NCBI GenBank assembly: GCA_038373885.1
Contig: JAWZYV010002500.1
Span: 372,001-436,000, forward strand
Reading direction: 5' to 3'
From: Cheiracanthium punctorium
Lineage: Eukaryota; Arthropoda; Arachnida; Araneae; Cheiracanthiidae
DNA: 64,000 nt
In this document: positions 37,801 to 50,025 of the stretch, piece after piece
How the letters are laid out: every line of letters begins with the position of its first letter
Position numbering within the stretch: the first letter of the stretch is position 1
Program-made: the position numbers and the translations under genes
The notes under the pieces: generated by a model
Told to the model about the DNA's origin: nothing
Databases searched by the model: none
The model's input: the letters and a program-made list of their open reading frames with translations, nothing else

Positions 37801-38815
37801 AGTCTCAAATAAAATCCAGTTTCAAATCTAAGCCTCGCCAAAGTGCCAATATACGCCATTTTGCAAGAGTTTTTTCAGGGAATCATTCGAAGCATTGACT
37901 TCAGCAGCAATCAAAATGGTAAATGGTGCGACCGCCAGGCATTTTTTTGAAAAGTGGAATCCCTTAATACAGCCTCATTTTTTAAATTATCAACTATAAC
38001 ATGTTTTATTCATCGTTACTCCGATGTACTATATGCGAAGATTTCAATTATCTGAAATTTGGCGGAATTCCCCCAACTAAAATCAATGCACTCAATTGGC
38101 GAGAATGCTGAAGATAGATCGCTTGAAATCCCTTAATAACTGCATTATTTCCGCACGGATCATTAAAATTTAACGCTGTATTCTAATAAAACCTTTGCAC
38201 TTGTTTTCACAAATCCGTTTCCTTAAGCTCTTAGTAAATTGCGCCAAGCCGGAAACAGTGCAAACCGCTAGAACTCACTTTCTCGGCATTTGAGCCATTT
38301 TATTTTTTCGCCAAACTAAAAAGTTTTAACATATTAGCCTCGGAAATCTTCAATTCTTATTGTTTTGCGTATAAAACATTTCATTCCTGCTCCGATTTCC
38401 CATGCACACGATATTATAATTTTAAAAAATAACCTTACGAATATAAACTAACAAAAAAAAAATCATTATTATTCTTTTATTTTTACTTTGAGAATTTAAA
38501 ACATTTTATTCGGCAAAATCGCCACACATGGCAACCACGATCCTTATTTCACACTTTTTTCACTTCAGGGGTTACAATTACGGAAAGCTTTTTGCGTGGA
38601 GAACATAAAAAATCTCTTAAATTCCGGGAACGGGTGGACTTTCAAAGTTTTAAAGTGGACTATCATTTATTCTATATTATTTTACATATCTGTGCAAAAT
38701 TTCAGGCTGATAGGTCCATTTTTGTGGATTTGTATACGAATCAAATCCACAAACAAACAAACAAATAAACAAACAAACAAACAAACAAACAGAATTTCAT
38801 TTTTATTTATAAGGA
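34828..38815 (-). mobile_element. Helitron B, composite (tandem partial copies)
   Basis: On the minus strand this ends in the same hairpin plus CTAG (34828-34831) as Helitron A and starts TCCTTATAAATAAAAATG at 38815 after an A. It matches A in reverse but is 1.7 kb longer. From 34828 to about 36886 it forms one nearly full A-type copy including its own 5'-end sequence. Next come a diverged A-type fragment (about 37255-37500) and a Helitron C-type 5' end (about 37565-37796). Last is a second A-type 5' half (about 37799-38815). So three 5' ends lie head to tail with a single 3' end. No transposase is present. Confidence 0.8.
37565..37796 (-). mobile_element. Helitron C-type 5' end within Helitron B
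   Basis: Reading the minus strand from 37796 gives TCTATATTAATAAAAC, then GTGTAAACTGT, the CGxAAACGGGTGATCGTAGA block and CACACCTCGAAGCGATTTTT, in the same order as Helitron C (19702 onward). It has no 3' end of its own. Confidence 0.8.
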
Positions 38816-41570
38816 TTATAGAAGTAATTATTACCGTTAATACCGTATTGGGTACCTGTAACTATTTATGCGTCATGTCTCGCTTGCCAAATGGAATCTG
38901 TGTGCCGTTGCTGCTTCGATTTACAAGACCAAGTCTCACGTACAGTACCATCTACCCATGATCTCTGAGGTGTAAAAGCATATGGTCAACCCTGACTAGA
39001 TAGCCAGCCTGAAATGCATACGCCCCCCTTAGTATTAGTTACCCCAGCAGTACTCAAGCCACAAATGATCCCAGTTTGACACAAGGGAAACTTGTCTTAA
39101 TTTATCAAATTTGAATAAAACTGTCTTTTGCAAGATACAATTTGTAACAATTACCCTAAACTAGTTTGATCGTACCAATCTTTAAAATTAGTCATATAAT
39201 ACTAACGTATTTGATACTGGAACATTTCACTCAGTATAATAGTCACAGTTTATTAGAGGCTATTACGGGCGATTTTACTATAAAGCTATCTTTATTTGCG
39301 TACATTTTAATTATTGGTATTACATTATTATTACCACCATAATTTATTTATACTAAACTATCACATCTAAAGATTGGACTGATTATTGGACTGTCTTAAA
39401 ATTAGTTGCAGAACTAATTTCTGCAACATATGGAAACTTGTTCAATTATTCAAGCATTTCGACAGGTACAAATTATCTTAAAATTAAATGTGCTATTCTT
39501 AACAGACACAAGATCTAAGTCGTCTCCGGAGGAAAATTATCATTAAAATTTCCGTATAAATCAAATAATTCTATAGAAATTCACCCATGGATATTGTTCA
39601 AAAGTATTAATGATCCATATTTTACAAAACTATAATTATAAAATTTCGATAAAAATAAATAATGACTGACTGAAGACGAAACTAAGTTATCATCATAATA
39701 ATAAATAAATTTATGTCTTTATAAAATTTGTAATGAATATAACCGGTAAGTTTATGGTATTTCGTAACATACTACTACGTTATTTTTTATAAAACTTTGA
39801 TAATGTTTTACCATGGTTACCATTATTGGTCGAATTATTAGGGCTGCTTCAACAAAAAGAACTTAAATTTTTATATATTAAATCATTATAATAAGAATCT
39901 TTTTAATGAAACTAATTCCAGATAGCTATTCCACTGTTAAAAAAAAGAAAACATATGTTAAACACCCAAAAATATGAGAATTTCGCTTCAATATTTAAGA
40001 AACCCGTTTGTGTTGTGCAAATTTATTAAAATAATATTTAAGAACTGAAATGGCGCTACAAAATGTTTCAGAACTTAAAATAAAAACAATTTTCTGAACT
40101 ACTGATTTTTTTCTTGGATGTTGGATAGCTTTTATGCTTTCAAACTTTCGGAGAGTACATGGGTGCTTTATATTGCGGTGTACTGCATTTCTTTTGATAA
40201 CTGCTCAAAATTTACTTTTATTCTTTAAATCAAATGGCCTAATTCATATAATTATGTTCAGCGTGTGCTTCTTTTAAAGAACCGTAGTAGTTACGAAGAA
40301 CAAACAAATTTTGACGGTGGTACTCGGAATTTTAAATAAATGCTAATTGCTTAATAATGGTGTATAAAATATAAAATACAAACACATCGTGAAAAATATT
40401 GTAGCAGAAAACTTTGCTTAACTATAGAGTTCGTAGCTTAAAGTCCAGTGTATAAAGAAAGTTCTAGTAATCAGTATAGTTGGCAGGGCACAGCACAAAC
40501 TTTATTGGTTCGAGATATTCAAACAATCAATCAACAAACAAACAATCTGTTATACACAGTTCACAGGAATTAAAAGGTCACCGATTTTTAATAGTCAGAT
40601 GACTGCCTTGTCTTTATCTGAAACTGTATTTTGCATACCATGAAATACTTTCAAAGGTTGGAAAAAACTCCGTGAATACTCGAGCAGACCCTTTAACTGC
40701 TCCACAGAATACTTAAGTACATAATTCACATATAGCTTTCAAAATGAGCTTCGAAAAGCAATCAAGAGAAACTGTTTATTACAGCTAACCAACGGATGGA
40801 AGTATGTCCTTAAGGCAGTGAACTCTACGAGCATTCACACACAGCTGAACTGCTTTGAAATGATTTGGATATCTTTCATCATTTGGACGCTTTTAGAAAT
40901 TTACAGTAAGAGGAATTTGCAAATTTTAATAGGTATCTTATCAAAGATTTCAATTAAAAAAGGAGCATAGAGCATTTTTGTAACTATATAATATATTTTA
41001 AAACATCAAAAATTTCAGATCCTGTTCCTTCACGCAATCCTACACCTTACAGCTGAAAATGAAAAAAAAAAAAAAAAAAACATAATTGAAAATGAATTTT
41101 CAAGACAAGTAAGTTTCCCAGATATACGAAGTAGATTAACTGTACTTCTAACTTTTAAAAGGAAAGTACAAATGATGTTATATCTCAATATCCCAATCTC
41201 ATCTTAATTGTTGTAATACAATGAAACGTACACTTAAATCTTTTTAAATAAAAAAGATAACATACGTATTAATTATTTAATAATACAAGCAATTTTTTAG
41301 TATTTCTTTCCCAAAAATGAATGGATGTTGAAGAATACTAATTAGTTCAAACAAAGATTCATCATTCCAGTATAAAAGTAATTTATCTCTTTTGTTTACG
41401 AAAACTCCCTTCATTATAAATATTTTACTAATTTACATTGTTCTGCTCCGTTAGATTTTGAAACTATGTTACTATTTCCGGTAAGCAAAGCTGTACTAAA
41501 AAAATGTTAAATATAGGTAAGGTATCTGTGGTGGTTTTGTTGCTTTTGGTTAAAATTTGAGGAAAACTAA
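38816..41570. other. Non-coding DNA with duplication block D1, second copy
   Basis: 38830-39075 is moderately G+C-richer and unidentified. The rest is A+T-rich. The segment 41200-41490 matches 5160-5485. There is an A-run at 41060-41080. No gene is supported. Confidence 0.5.
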
Positions 41571-42500
41571 AGCCTAAGATGATCGTACAGTGGTATTATG
41601 CCGCGCATAACCTGCCTGGCAAGTACTCCTAGTATTACGCTGAAAAAATTGAAAAATGATTGACATACACCAAAACACTAAAAAACTAAAGACTCTATGA
41701 ATTGCAACTAAATACCATTTATTCTTAGTCATTCCACTAATATTAATTAACAGACGATATTGACATAATTTTAAACTTAAACATGTCTGGGGGAGATGTG
41801 GTTTTGGAGGATAAGGGGTATCCACAAAAGTTTTGAGACGCAAATAATAAATAGATTACTGTTAATATTCACCATTCTGATGAGGTAGCCGTCTTTACAC
41901 AAGACACGATCGACGCGTGTCCTCTTGGAACCGCTGTCTTTCTCTTCAGCCCTCATCTGGCCTCTGATTCCATGTTTCTTTTGAACACAACTTGATCATA
42001 TTGATTCGAAGCACACACTGATTTTTTAAGTCCGTTCACACCTTTTTCAAACTCTGCTCTGCTTCTTTTTTTTAGCACACACTCGTTCTGTCGTCTTTTT
42101 TTCTTCTCCCACGGGTTGATTCCCTTTTCTTACCCCTCTTACATCATTGGCTGGAGTTTCTGATTTGTTCGTCTCGGGGAATTAATGCATCCTCTCGTCG
42201 AATCCCATACATGTAGGTGGATCATTCGGGACTATACCCCGCCAAATTTGCATATCATTTTCGGCCATAAATATTTTCGGCCATAAATATTTTAACGTTG
42301 ACAGTTCATTGTGCTATAGTGTCCAGACTGTCCATTGCCTGGCGCCTCTTCTAATTTACGGTCTACTTGTGTGGTCTTCCCATGGGAACCGTCTCAAAAT
42401 TATATTTTACTGCTGTTTCACTGAACCGTCTCAAAATTATATTTTACTGCTGTTTCACTTCACCACAGTATCGATACTACAATTTAAGAATTCAAATTAG
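41571..42500. other. Unidentified G+C-richer block with microduplications
   Basis: 41860-42380 is notably less A+T-rich. It could be an LTR or other relic on the minus strand, but no second copy exists here. It holds two exact short tandem duplications: TTTTCGGCCATAAATA (16 bp, 42258-42293) and a 37-bp unit starting GAACCGTCTCAAAATTATAT (42386-42459). The open frame 41574-41843 (minus) is not a recognisable protein. Confidence 0.4.
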
Positions 42501-43609
42501 AAAGACAAAATGTTAGTAGAAAATAACTTCAATTAAAATGATTAGTTTATATATTTTCGTAAACACACCATTTCTAAATACTTAAGAGTTACCCTTAGTT
42601 AAAATAAGAGGTCTAGAATTACCTTTAATTTCAAAAACTATTTTTTTTCTCTAATGGCAAAAGTTAAAGAGAAAGGAAAATAAAGCATTAAACCTTAAAA
42701 CTGCTTCAAGTAAGTACATCAAAATTAAAAGTCAGTTCAATTTTTATCAGAAATTTTTGATACCAAGTTTAAAAATTTAATATATGCGTTAGAGGCTGGA
42801 AGCATGTGTAAGTATTGCAGTAATTAATATGAGAAAGATACATTTAAGAAATTTTAGAAAATTTAAGTATTCTATTATGTTTACTAGCTTTATTTTATTT
42901 CGAATTTTCATTATTTAGCTGTTTTTACAGCAGTTGTATACTGGTTATTTCATACTGTTATTAAGCGTATAAAAATTATTTTACATCAGAATTTGTGAAA
43001 AAACAAAGCAAAATCATAATGTTTTTAAATGTCAAGAATGAAAATGAAAACTTACATATTCTAAATACATGCTAAAGTGCTTTATTTTAAAAGCGTATCA
43101 TAGTCTCTACTGTCTTTCTTGCTTCGTTACGTTAGAAAATGTATCATTATTCCTATTGTTCCCCCTTTTAAGATGTATCAGTATTTTTGTGACAGCCCCA
43201 TTTATCTTCCTTGTTCCATTATTTTGAAATATCTAATATAGTACATCAGTGTGACGTATTTGTCTTCAATGTGCCATAAAACACTTGTTTAGAATTGTTA
43301 AAATTTGCGTGTGTGTGTTTTACAACCTTCTTCGGGCATATTTTACCTATACTTCATCTTTATTTATATAATTATACTGGATATTTATTCACGAGTATTA
43401 GATTTATATTGCCAAGTCATTCACGTAGACTGAAAACGAGGCTTCAAATTAACAGCACTTTGGTGCTAGAAAAGGGGGGGGGGTTATATTATTTTGAGGA
43501 ATATATTTTGCACTTCAGTTTAAAAAATATATGTGCCAGATTTTTCTGAACATGAATTATGCAAAATAGATGCACGCTTTATTAAAAAATCTGATGTGTC
43601 CAACACATG
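42501..43609. other. Non-coding DNA with duplication block D2, second copy
   Basis: The segment 42845-43010 matches 6185-6345. A phrase CTAAATACATGCTAAAGTGC near 43064 recurs in diverged form near 36972 and 50100. No gene is visible. Confidence 0.5.
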
Positions 43610-44053
43610 ACTTCCTTGCACGTCCATTAGATCAAAAATATTTTCGACGGACTTCCTCTAAATTTATTTGTTTGAAAGAGATAAAATATCAATAATAGTA
43701 AGGTTTAGCGATTTCTAGCCAAATATTTCGATATCGCCAAGCTGAGTTCAATTCGAAAGATTTCCTTCTGACACTTTATTTGGCGATATTTCACCAAAAG
43801 CCGACAAACTTGAGATAGTCAGCGAGATTTTGGGGATAGCTAAAGTAGTCATTGACCACAGACTTTCAATGAATTGAATGCATCTATACACCTCAATGTA
43901 TTCAAAGTCATTTGGCTCACCATGTAAATAAATTCTCAGTCGATTGCTGTCAAAAAAGATATTGAAAACAGTTAGGTATTACAATAGTTCTAAATATAAA
44001 GTTAAAAAATCTACGGGTTAAAGTTTTAGAGTTATACAAAATAGGAAATAATT

Positions 44054-44317
44054 TTTGGCGCCAAATTTAGCGATATTTAGGCGAAACTCGTCAATGTCGA
44101 CGACATTTGGCGAGATTTTAAGCATGAACCAAACAATGACAGATTATCGCCAAATTTGGCGATATTTCGCCAAAACTCGCCAAGAACGATGACAAATGGC
44201 GATACTTTGGGCATGGACCAAATGACTGACTATCGCCAAATTTGGCGATATTTCGCCAAAACTCGCCAAGGTCGAGGACAGACGGCGAGATTTTGGGCAT
44301 GTACCAAACAATGACTG
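44054..44317. repeat. 87-bp tandem repeat with self-complementary core
   Basis: Three copies, two of them close. TATCGCCAAATTTGGCGATA starts at 44144 and 44231. Each unit contains TTTGGCGATATTTCGCCAAA and AAACTCGCCAAG, followed by GGCGAxATTTTxxGCATGxACC. The TTGGCG/CGCCAA pairs make every unit strongly self-complementary. Confidence 0.85.
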
Positions 44318-44807
44318 TCTACAGTTGTATTATATTGAAGAGTGCCCATAGACATTAAGGTACTGAAATTCTTTTCGGTGGTCCTGTAAATAAACTCTCC
44401 AGTAGATTGGAACCAAAAATCGGGATGCACAACTAGATGTTACAACATTCTTATATATGAAATTTCATAATAGTTTTTGAGATTTTAGAGTTAAATATGC
44501 ACACACATACGCCAAAAGTCGCCAAGCTTGGCGACTTTTGGCATAGTTCTTGAGGGAGGCACGTGACCGTGGTCGGACCATTACCTAACTTATGTGGTAA
44601 GACGGTATATTTGCTTGAAATGGATGAATGCCCCTAAAATTGCTATTGACCGTAATGTATTGGAAATCTTTTGAGTGTTCCTGTAGCAGAACTATAAATG
44701 AAAAAAGACACTTTTATTAATGGAGAAATTCATTTTCTAACTCTTTACAGCATATATCACTTCTGAGTCGTTTGAAATAGCCCAATACCTCTAAAAAACG
44801 CTTTGAT

Positions 44808-45326
44808 GAATTTCGGCCCATAGAGCGTAATGTATTTCGAATCTTTTGGGCGGTCCTGTAGATAAACTATTCAGTCGAATGGAATCGAAAGGGGAGGTGC
44901 ACAACTAGATGTTACAACAATCCTAAATATAAAGTTTCAACATTGAACGCCTAACAGTTTTTGAGATATGCGAGTTTAATGAATTTCGGCCCATTGAGTG
45001 TAATGCATTTCGAATGTTTTGGGCAGTCCTGTAGATAAACTATCTAGTCGAATGGAACCAAAAGGGGAGGTGCACAACTAGATGTTACAACTATCCAAAA
45101 TATGAAGTTTCGACATTCTACGCCTAATAGCTTTTGAGTTAGGCGAGTTTAATGAATTTCGGCCCATAGAGCGTAATGTATTTCGAATCTTTTGGGCGGT
45201 CCTGTACATAAACTATCCATTCGATTGCCACCAAAAGGAGAGGTGCACAACTAGATCATAGAACAATCCTAAATATCAAATCTCAACATTCTACGACCAA
45301 TAGTTTTTGAGATATGCGAGTTACAT
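44808..45326. repeat. 173-bp tandem repeat, three copies
   Basis: GAATTTCGGCCCAT recurs at 44808, 44981 and 45154, exactly 173 bp apart. Every copy contains GGTGCACAACTAGAT, GTCCTGTA(G/C)ATAAACTAT and TTTTTGAG(T/A)TA-type blocks at the same offsets. The array is followed by (ACGT)n at 45318-45340. Confidence 0.92.
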
Positions 45327-45564
45327 ACATACGTACGTACGTACGTACAGACGGCATGGAAAAACTGGCCACAGTAGACTCGCCACTGGTCAAAATGAGT
45401 TGCAGACGCGTTAATATGATCGTGCATGCTAGCCTACGATGAGATGCATCGAAAAAAATTTTTTAATTCAATTTAGAGGTAGTCAAAATCGGTTTTTATG
45501 TCGAAATTTGGCCCCCAAAATTTTTCGGGATCACATTACTTCCTTATACTACGTACAAGGAAGT

Positions 45565-47619
45565 AAAAAGGACGAAGTATTATAACTTTATTATTGCTTT
45601 ATTCATATGGTTATAGCAAAATCATTCATATGCTTCAACTGTTATTCTAGTCATAAACTGTAAAAGTATATATTTTAAACTGCATACTTGTTTGCTGTGC
45701 AATCTTTTTTCAATAACTTACACATTGAAATTAAAGTATTTCGCAATTCCATCCATTTAAATCTTTTAAAAGTTTTTTCATCAAATATGTTAAGAACGTT
45801 TCAGTTAATTTTTTTGAAGATTTCAATCAGTTTAATATGAAAGAAGAACAGTTTCTTTTTATTTTCAAATTAACAACGTCATCTGACTTATCGAAAAAAA
45901 AATTCCAATAAAAATATCTCTAGTAGACATTAAGTGTAGTAAATAGTCACTAAAAAGTATTGAAGTGCATCTTTACCAGCCAAATGAAAGAATCTTTAAA
46001 AGGGATGTTCCCTATTCTGTTAAATATTGAAAACAAAGAATCAGGGTCGTATAAAATTTTCTTGGGTATATTTTATTCGAAGAAGAAATTTGTAATGACG
46101 AAATATTTTCTTAAAAAGTGCTAATTCCCTATTGGAGCAAAAACGAAAAGGTAAATTCACATATATTTAGGTGCACCATTTTTATTGCATTTACAAAAGT
46201 TTCCATATTTTTTTTCCATATATTGTTTCCATTTTTCTTCTCTGTTAAAATAAAAATCAAGAGCAGAAGTACTTTTTATATATGAACCGAAATTTGATTC
46301 CATTAAATAATTGCACTAACAACTAAATTTTATCGTTCAAGAAAGACAGCTAATCCTTTGCTAAAAATCTTGTAAAATTCATATGGTTTTTCAACAAAAT
46401 ACGAAATTGTATCAGCATAACGTAACATTACATAAAACGCAATTGTATCTGAATATTTTCAAATTCAAACTACCAGTTTCCTTATATTTTAAAGTTATTA
46501 AAATTAAAAATTAAATTGCAACTTCTCTATCTATTTAAATAAAATTAGTTTTTAATCTAAGAGATTTTCCTTCAATCTAGAGGATTTATTTTTAAATGTT
46601 AATAGTGTGATTTAGGAAAATGTTTAAAGTAGAAATAATTTGCTGCAGCATAAACACTCTAGAAAGTTTAATAGATTTTTCGTAAAATAAAAATGTATCT
46701 GTTTCTAAATCTTTCTTAGTGAAAAGTGAGCAGGATGTTCAAAAGTATTTCCGGATGCCTATTCAGAAACAATTCCATGCTTCATTAAAAATTATCAAGA
46801 ACGAATCTTAACCCTTAACCGTCGTATTATTTTCAAGAAAACGGTCATAAAAGTGCTTATTTTTTTATTCCAGAAAATTGTATAAAACAAGTGCATATAT
46901 AGTATATTTATTCATTTTAAGGTTTTGGACATTTTAAGCACTAGAGAAAAAAAAATAATTTTTAGGAAAAGCCAACATTCAGGGTCATTGTGACTGAATG
47001 TGTGTTTTGTAGTAAGCAGGGAATCATTAAAAATATATGTTTTAAACACTAGAAAGTTTTATTAAACTTACTACGTAAAATAAGTAAACATTTCTAAAAT
47101 TTTCTTTGAACATAAATTAAAAAAAAAAGTAAGCTAAGATTGCATAATGCATATCACAAATACACGTGTGTTTGAGTACTGCTACCATGTATTTAAAAAT
47201 AAACTATCTCCGAATTAAGTTAAAAATACTCTGGTATTGTCATCTGTTGTGTAAAATTATATATTACAAAAAAATCCGTGCATCAGAATTGGAACGCTCT
47301 TATCTTTCTGGCGCATTTTTTTGAACAGTATTGCCCGGAAATTTGACGGGCACGAGAAATAGAGGGAGAAAGCTTAGCCCGTGATTTTGACGGGAGCGAA
47401 GATTAAGGGGTTCAAATATGTACAACATATTTCCATATTGCAATGCCTAGTATTCGACTAAATAGGTATATAATTTAATTCAGTGAAATAAATATATTCG
47501 TATACTAGGAATTGATATGCCAAGTAACAAAAATAAAACAGGAAATATACCTAAAATATAAAATATCAGACTTTTTTACTATTAAATAAAGCTATGGTTT
47601 TTAAAAGAACTATACCCAA
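45565..47619. other. Non-coding DNA with duplication block D3, second copy
   Basis: The segment 45815-45950 matches 7030-7165. A weak inverted pair near 46808 (TTAACCCTTAACCGTCG) and 47385-47413 may mark another decayed MITE. No gene is visible. Confidence 0.5.
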
Positions 47620-48760
47620 ATAAAATAAATGTAACTGCATCTTTCTCTGTCTAGAAGTTTCACACTTTTTTGCATTCAAAGTAAAATCATTCCGGCCAAG
47701 GAAACAGATTTTCTCTTGAACCAATTATTATAATAAGTGTAAATTATGACTTCAAAAAACAATCGACAGTGGAAAATCTTTACATTTCAGTGTCTAAAAT
47801 GTACTATTCTTACATAGGATCTAAAACGCATAAAGGCACTTTTCATTTCTAAGATAAGTTTGGCAAAAATTACAAATAAATCTGTAGTCCTTCAAAGCTG
47901 CAGAAACATAAAGAATCAGTTTCAAAAGTTAAAAATAGAATGGCAAACAAAAGGATGAAAACCTTTTGTTTGTCGAGCCTTTAAATACAAGGATACGCAA
48001 TAGAAATAAAACGTTTATTTTATAAAAGAACCTTTTATTACCAATTATAGTATATGATCGATATATAAATAAAAGTTTTGCCGGATAATATGGCAGTTCA
48101 TGTATGAAATGCAAGGTAAGGAAGTAATTTGATCATAATGAGGATTGTACGTTTACATGCGATTTTATTTTACAGCGTCATTAATTTATTATTTGATCAT
48201 TTACTGTATTAATGCATATTTTGCTGAGGTTAATTCTCCTCTTATACGCACTACATTGTGTTTAGGTACTCGAAATTAATGTCATTTCTTTAAATTTCCA
48301 TTTTTTGTCAGAAAAATGGTGTGTTTACTGTGAAGCTTAAGTTTATGAAATGTAGCATGGGTTTAACGTGAATTAGGCAATAACGTCCTTTCTTATAATA
48401 AATATGGTATTCTTCAAAATCTATTCCCATATCTTTGCATGCTTTTGCCTTTTAAAGTATTCTAAAATCAATTTCATTTAGAAAAGTATCTTTTAAAACT
48501 TTATTCTTTTAAAATAGTTTCTTTTAAAACTTTATACATTTTTAAAAACAATCTCCACTGGAAAGTATTGTAACAGAGCATTTAATCACAGTACATGCAT
48601 TGTACTTAAAGTGTTCAAATAAAAGTAATACCCTGTGACATATTCGATGTAGGTATAAAGGTACACTAAAATATTGACGTTGAAAATATTAACCTTTTTT
48701 TCTAATTTCACAAAAGATATATTGGAAAAGCAAAGTTAAAATTTTACTAAAATATTCTTT
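47620..48760. repeat. Duplication block D4, second copy
   Basis: Matches 16285-17530 in order and orientation, with a CCAAT/TATA-like module at 47886-48075 (TTACCAATTATAGTATATGATCGATATATAAATAAAA-type end, of which the TATATAAAT core is at 48061-48070). No frame is conserved with the first copy, which argues against coding. Confidence 0.65.
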
Positions 48761-49743
48761 AATTAATTTTTTCGAGAAAAATATTTTGTACACTTTCTCA
48801 TACTTTAAAGAATGCTTAAGTGATAACATTCAAAAGAATGTTTCTTATGGTCTTGTTCCTAAGAAAAGTACAATTTCTCAGAGAAATTTCACTCTCAGTT
48901 ATATTCAGTATTTTATTGGATTTCAATTTTTTCTTAGTTATTTACTGTATTAAACTGTCACGGTTGTCTAAAAATAACTATCATCGCCTCACTTAGTTCG
49001 TTTTCTTGTCATATTTATAGTAACTGAAACCTAAATGTGAAAATGTACTTAAATGTGACGATGAATTTTGTAGTAATGTAAGTTCATCTTGTTTAAGATT
49101 GCTAGTCTACATAATGTTACGTAATACTAATGCACATAAAATTATTTATAGTTAAGTTAAATAATTATGTTTAAGGATTCAGTTATAATAAGCATATATC
49201 CATTTTGGTATTATTCTCCGCATTTAGGGCAAACAGGGAACTTGAAAATCATTGATGTGTATTGAAATAAAAAATACTCTGCCAAAAAGTTTTTCACTGA
49301 AATGGACTACTCTGAGTTTAGTTCCTGAAATAAGTATTTTTCATTACATGACATTTAAATGCAATTTTTTCGGTAACACTTACTTTAATATAACATTCAA
49401 CTATATATGCGTTTTTCCATTGGGGCGATTGACCTAACTGAAAGGAAAATTTCAAGAAATATACTTAAATAAAAATGAAATATAAAATAAATACTTAAGC
49501 ATTTTTTTACATTAAAAGAAATATGAATATATGCGTTAGGATATCCTATAACATTCTCAAAACTAAACGGAAAAGCAAAGCTTTCTTTTTAAATGAGAGT
49601 TTTGCTATACTCTCTAATAGATTTCTAAAGCAAAAACCATCGACAATCCCTTACGGAAATTATAAATCGTATATATCGCTAAAAATGTCGGACACCTTTT
49701 GTTTGTGAAGCCCTTCTCTAAAAGAAGAGGTTTCTAAAATGGA
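48761..49743. other. Non-coding DNA
   Basis: A+T-rich. A further, more diverged module lies at about 49622-49790. Short frames at 49252-49437 and 49523-49708 lack recognisable features. Confidence 0.5.
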
Positions 49744-50025
49744 GTGTATACTTTGCCTGTCTTTCCTTTAATTTTTTTAGCGATTAATATAAGTATTGGA
49801 ATATTCCATGTTTACCGCTACTTCTGGGTGTGCCCATTTTTGATGGTTGGTACCTCATCTGGAACTGGTTCAAAATTAGGGGACCCCGAGCTAAGTCAGA
49901 CTTCCTCCCACTGGGGCTTATTAAAATGGAAGCCACCGTTTCCGCCCTTCGCCTTCCTATATGGGGAATCTGGCACCGCTCCGCGGTTGCCAGAGGCTAT
50001 TAGCTACAACAATATTGAAGTATAA
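49744..50025 (+). CDS. Unidentified ORF, 93 residues, doubtful
   Basis: The frame opens in A+T-rich DNA, with a hydrophobic N-terminus (MYTLPVFPLIFLAINISIGIF over the first residues). It then enters a sharply G+C-richer block (about 49825-50020) with a G/S/P-rich stretch (GTSSGTGSKLGDPELSQTSS) and WGLLKWKPPFPPFAFLYGES. I do not recognise it. The change in composition at about residue 27 suggests that the reading frame merely crosses an inserted fragment. No splice or poly(A) signals decide the matter. Confidence 0.25.
   Translation: MYTLPVFPLIFLAINISIGIFHVYRYFWVCPFLMVGTSSGTGSKLGDPELSQTSSHWGLLKWKPPFPPFAFLYGESGTAPRLPEAISYNNIEV

Larger units (their letters stand above)
43610..45564. mobile_element. 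Repeat-rich element with ACTTCCTTG(C/T)ACG ends
   Basis: It starts ACTTCCTTGCACGT and ends ACGTACAAGGAAGT, inverted repeats of about 14 bp with one mismatch. A second ACTTCCTTATACTACGT lies just inside the right end. The interior is built of tandem repeats: an 87-bp unit (44054-44317) and a 173-bp unit (44808-45326), with diverged relatives of the latter at 43880-44050 and 44330-44500. No transposase is visible. No target duplication is clear, so the superfamily is open. Confidence 0.65.

Noticed and set aside
46808..47413. piggyBac-like MITE
   Set aside because: The left flank is TTAA but the right flank is TTCAA, and the ends match poorly.
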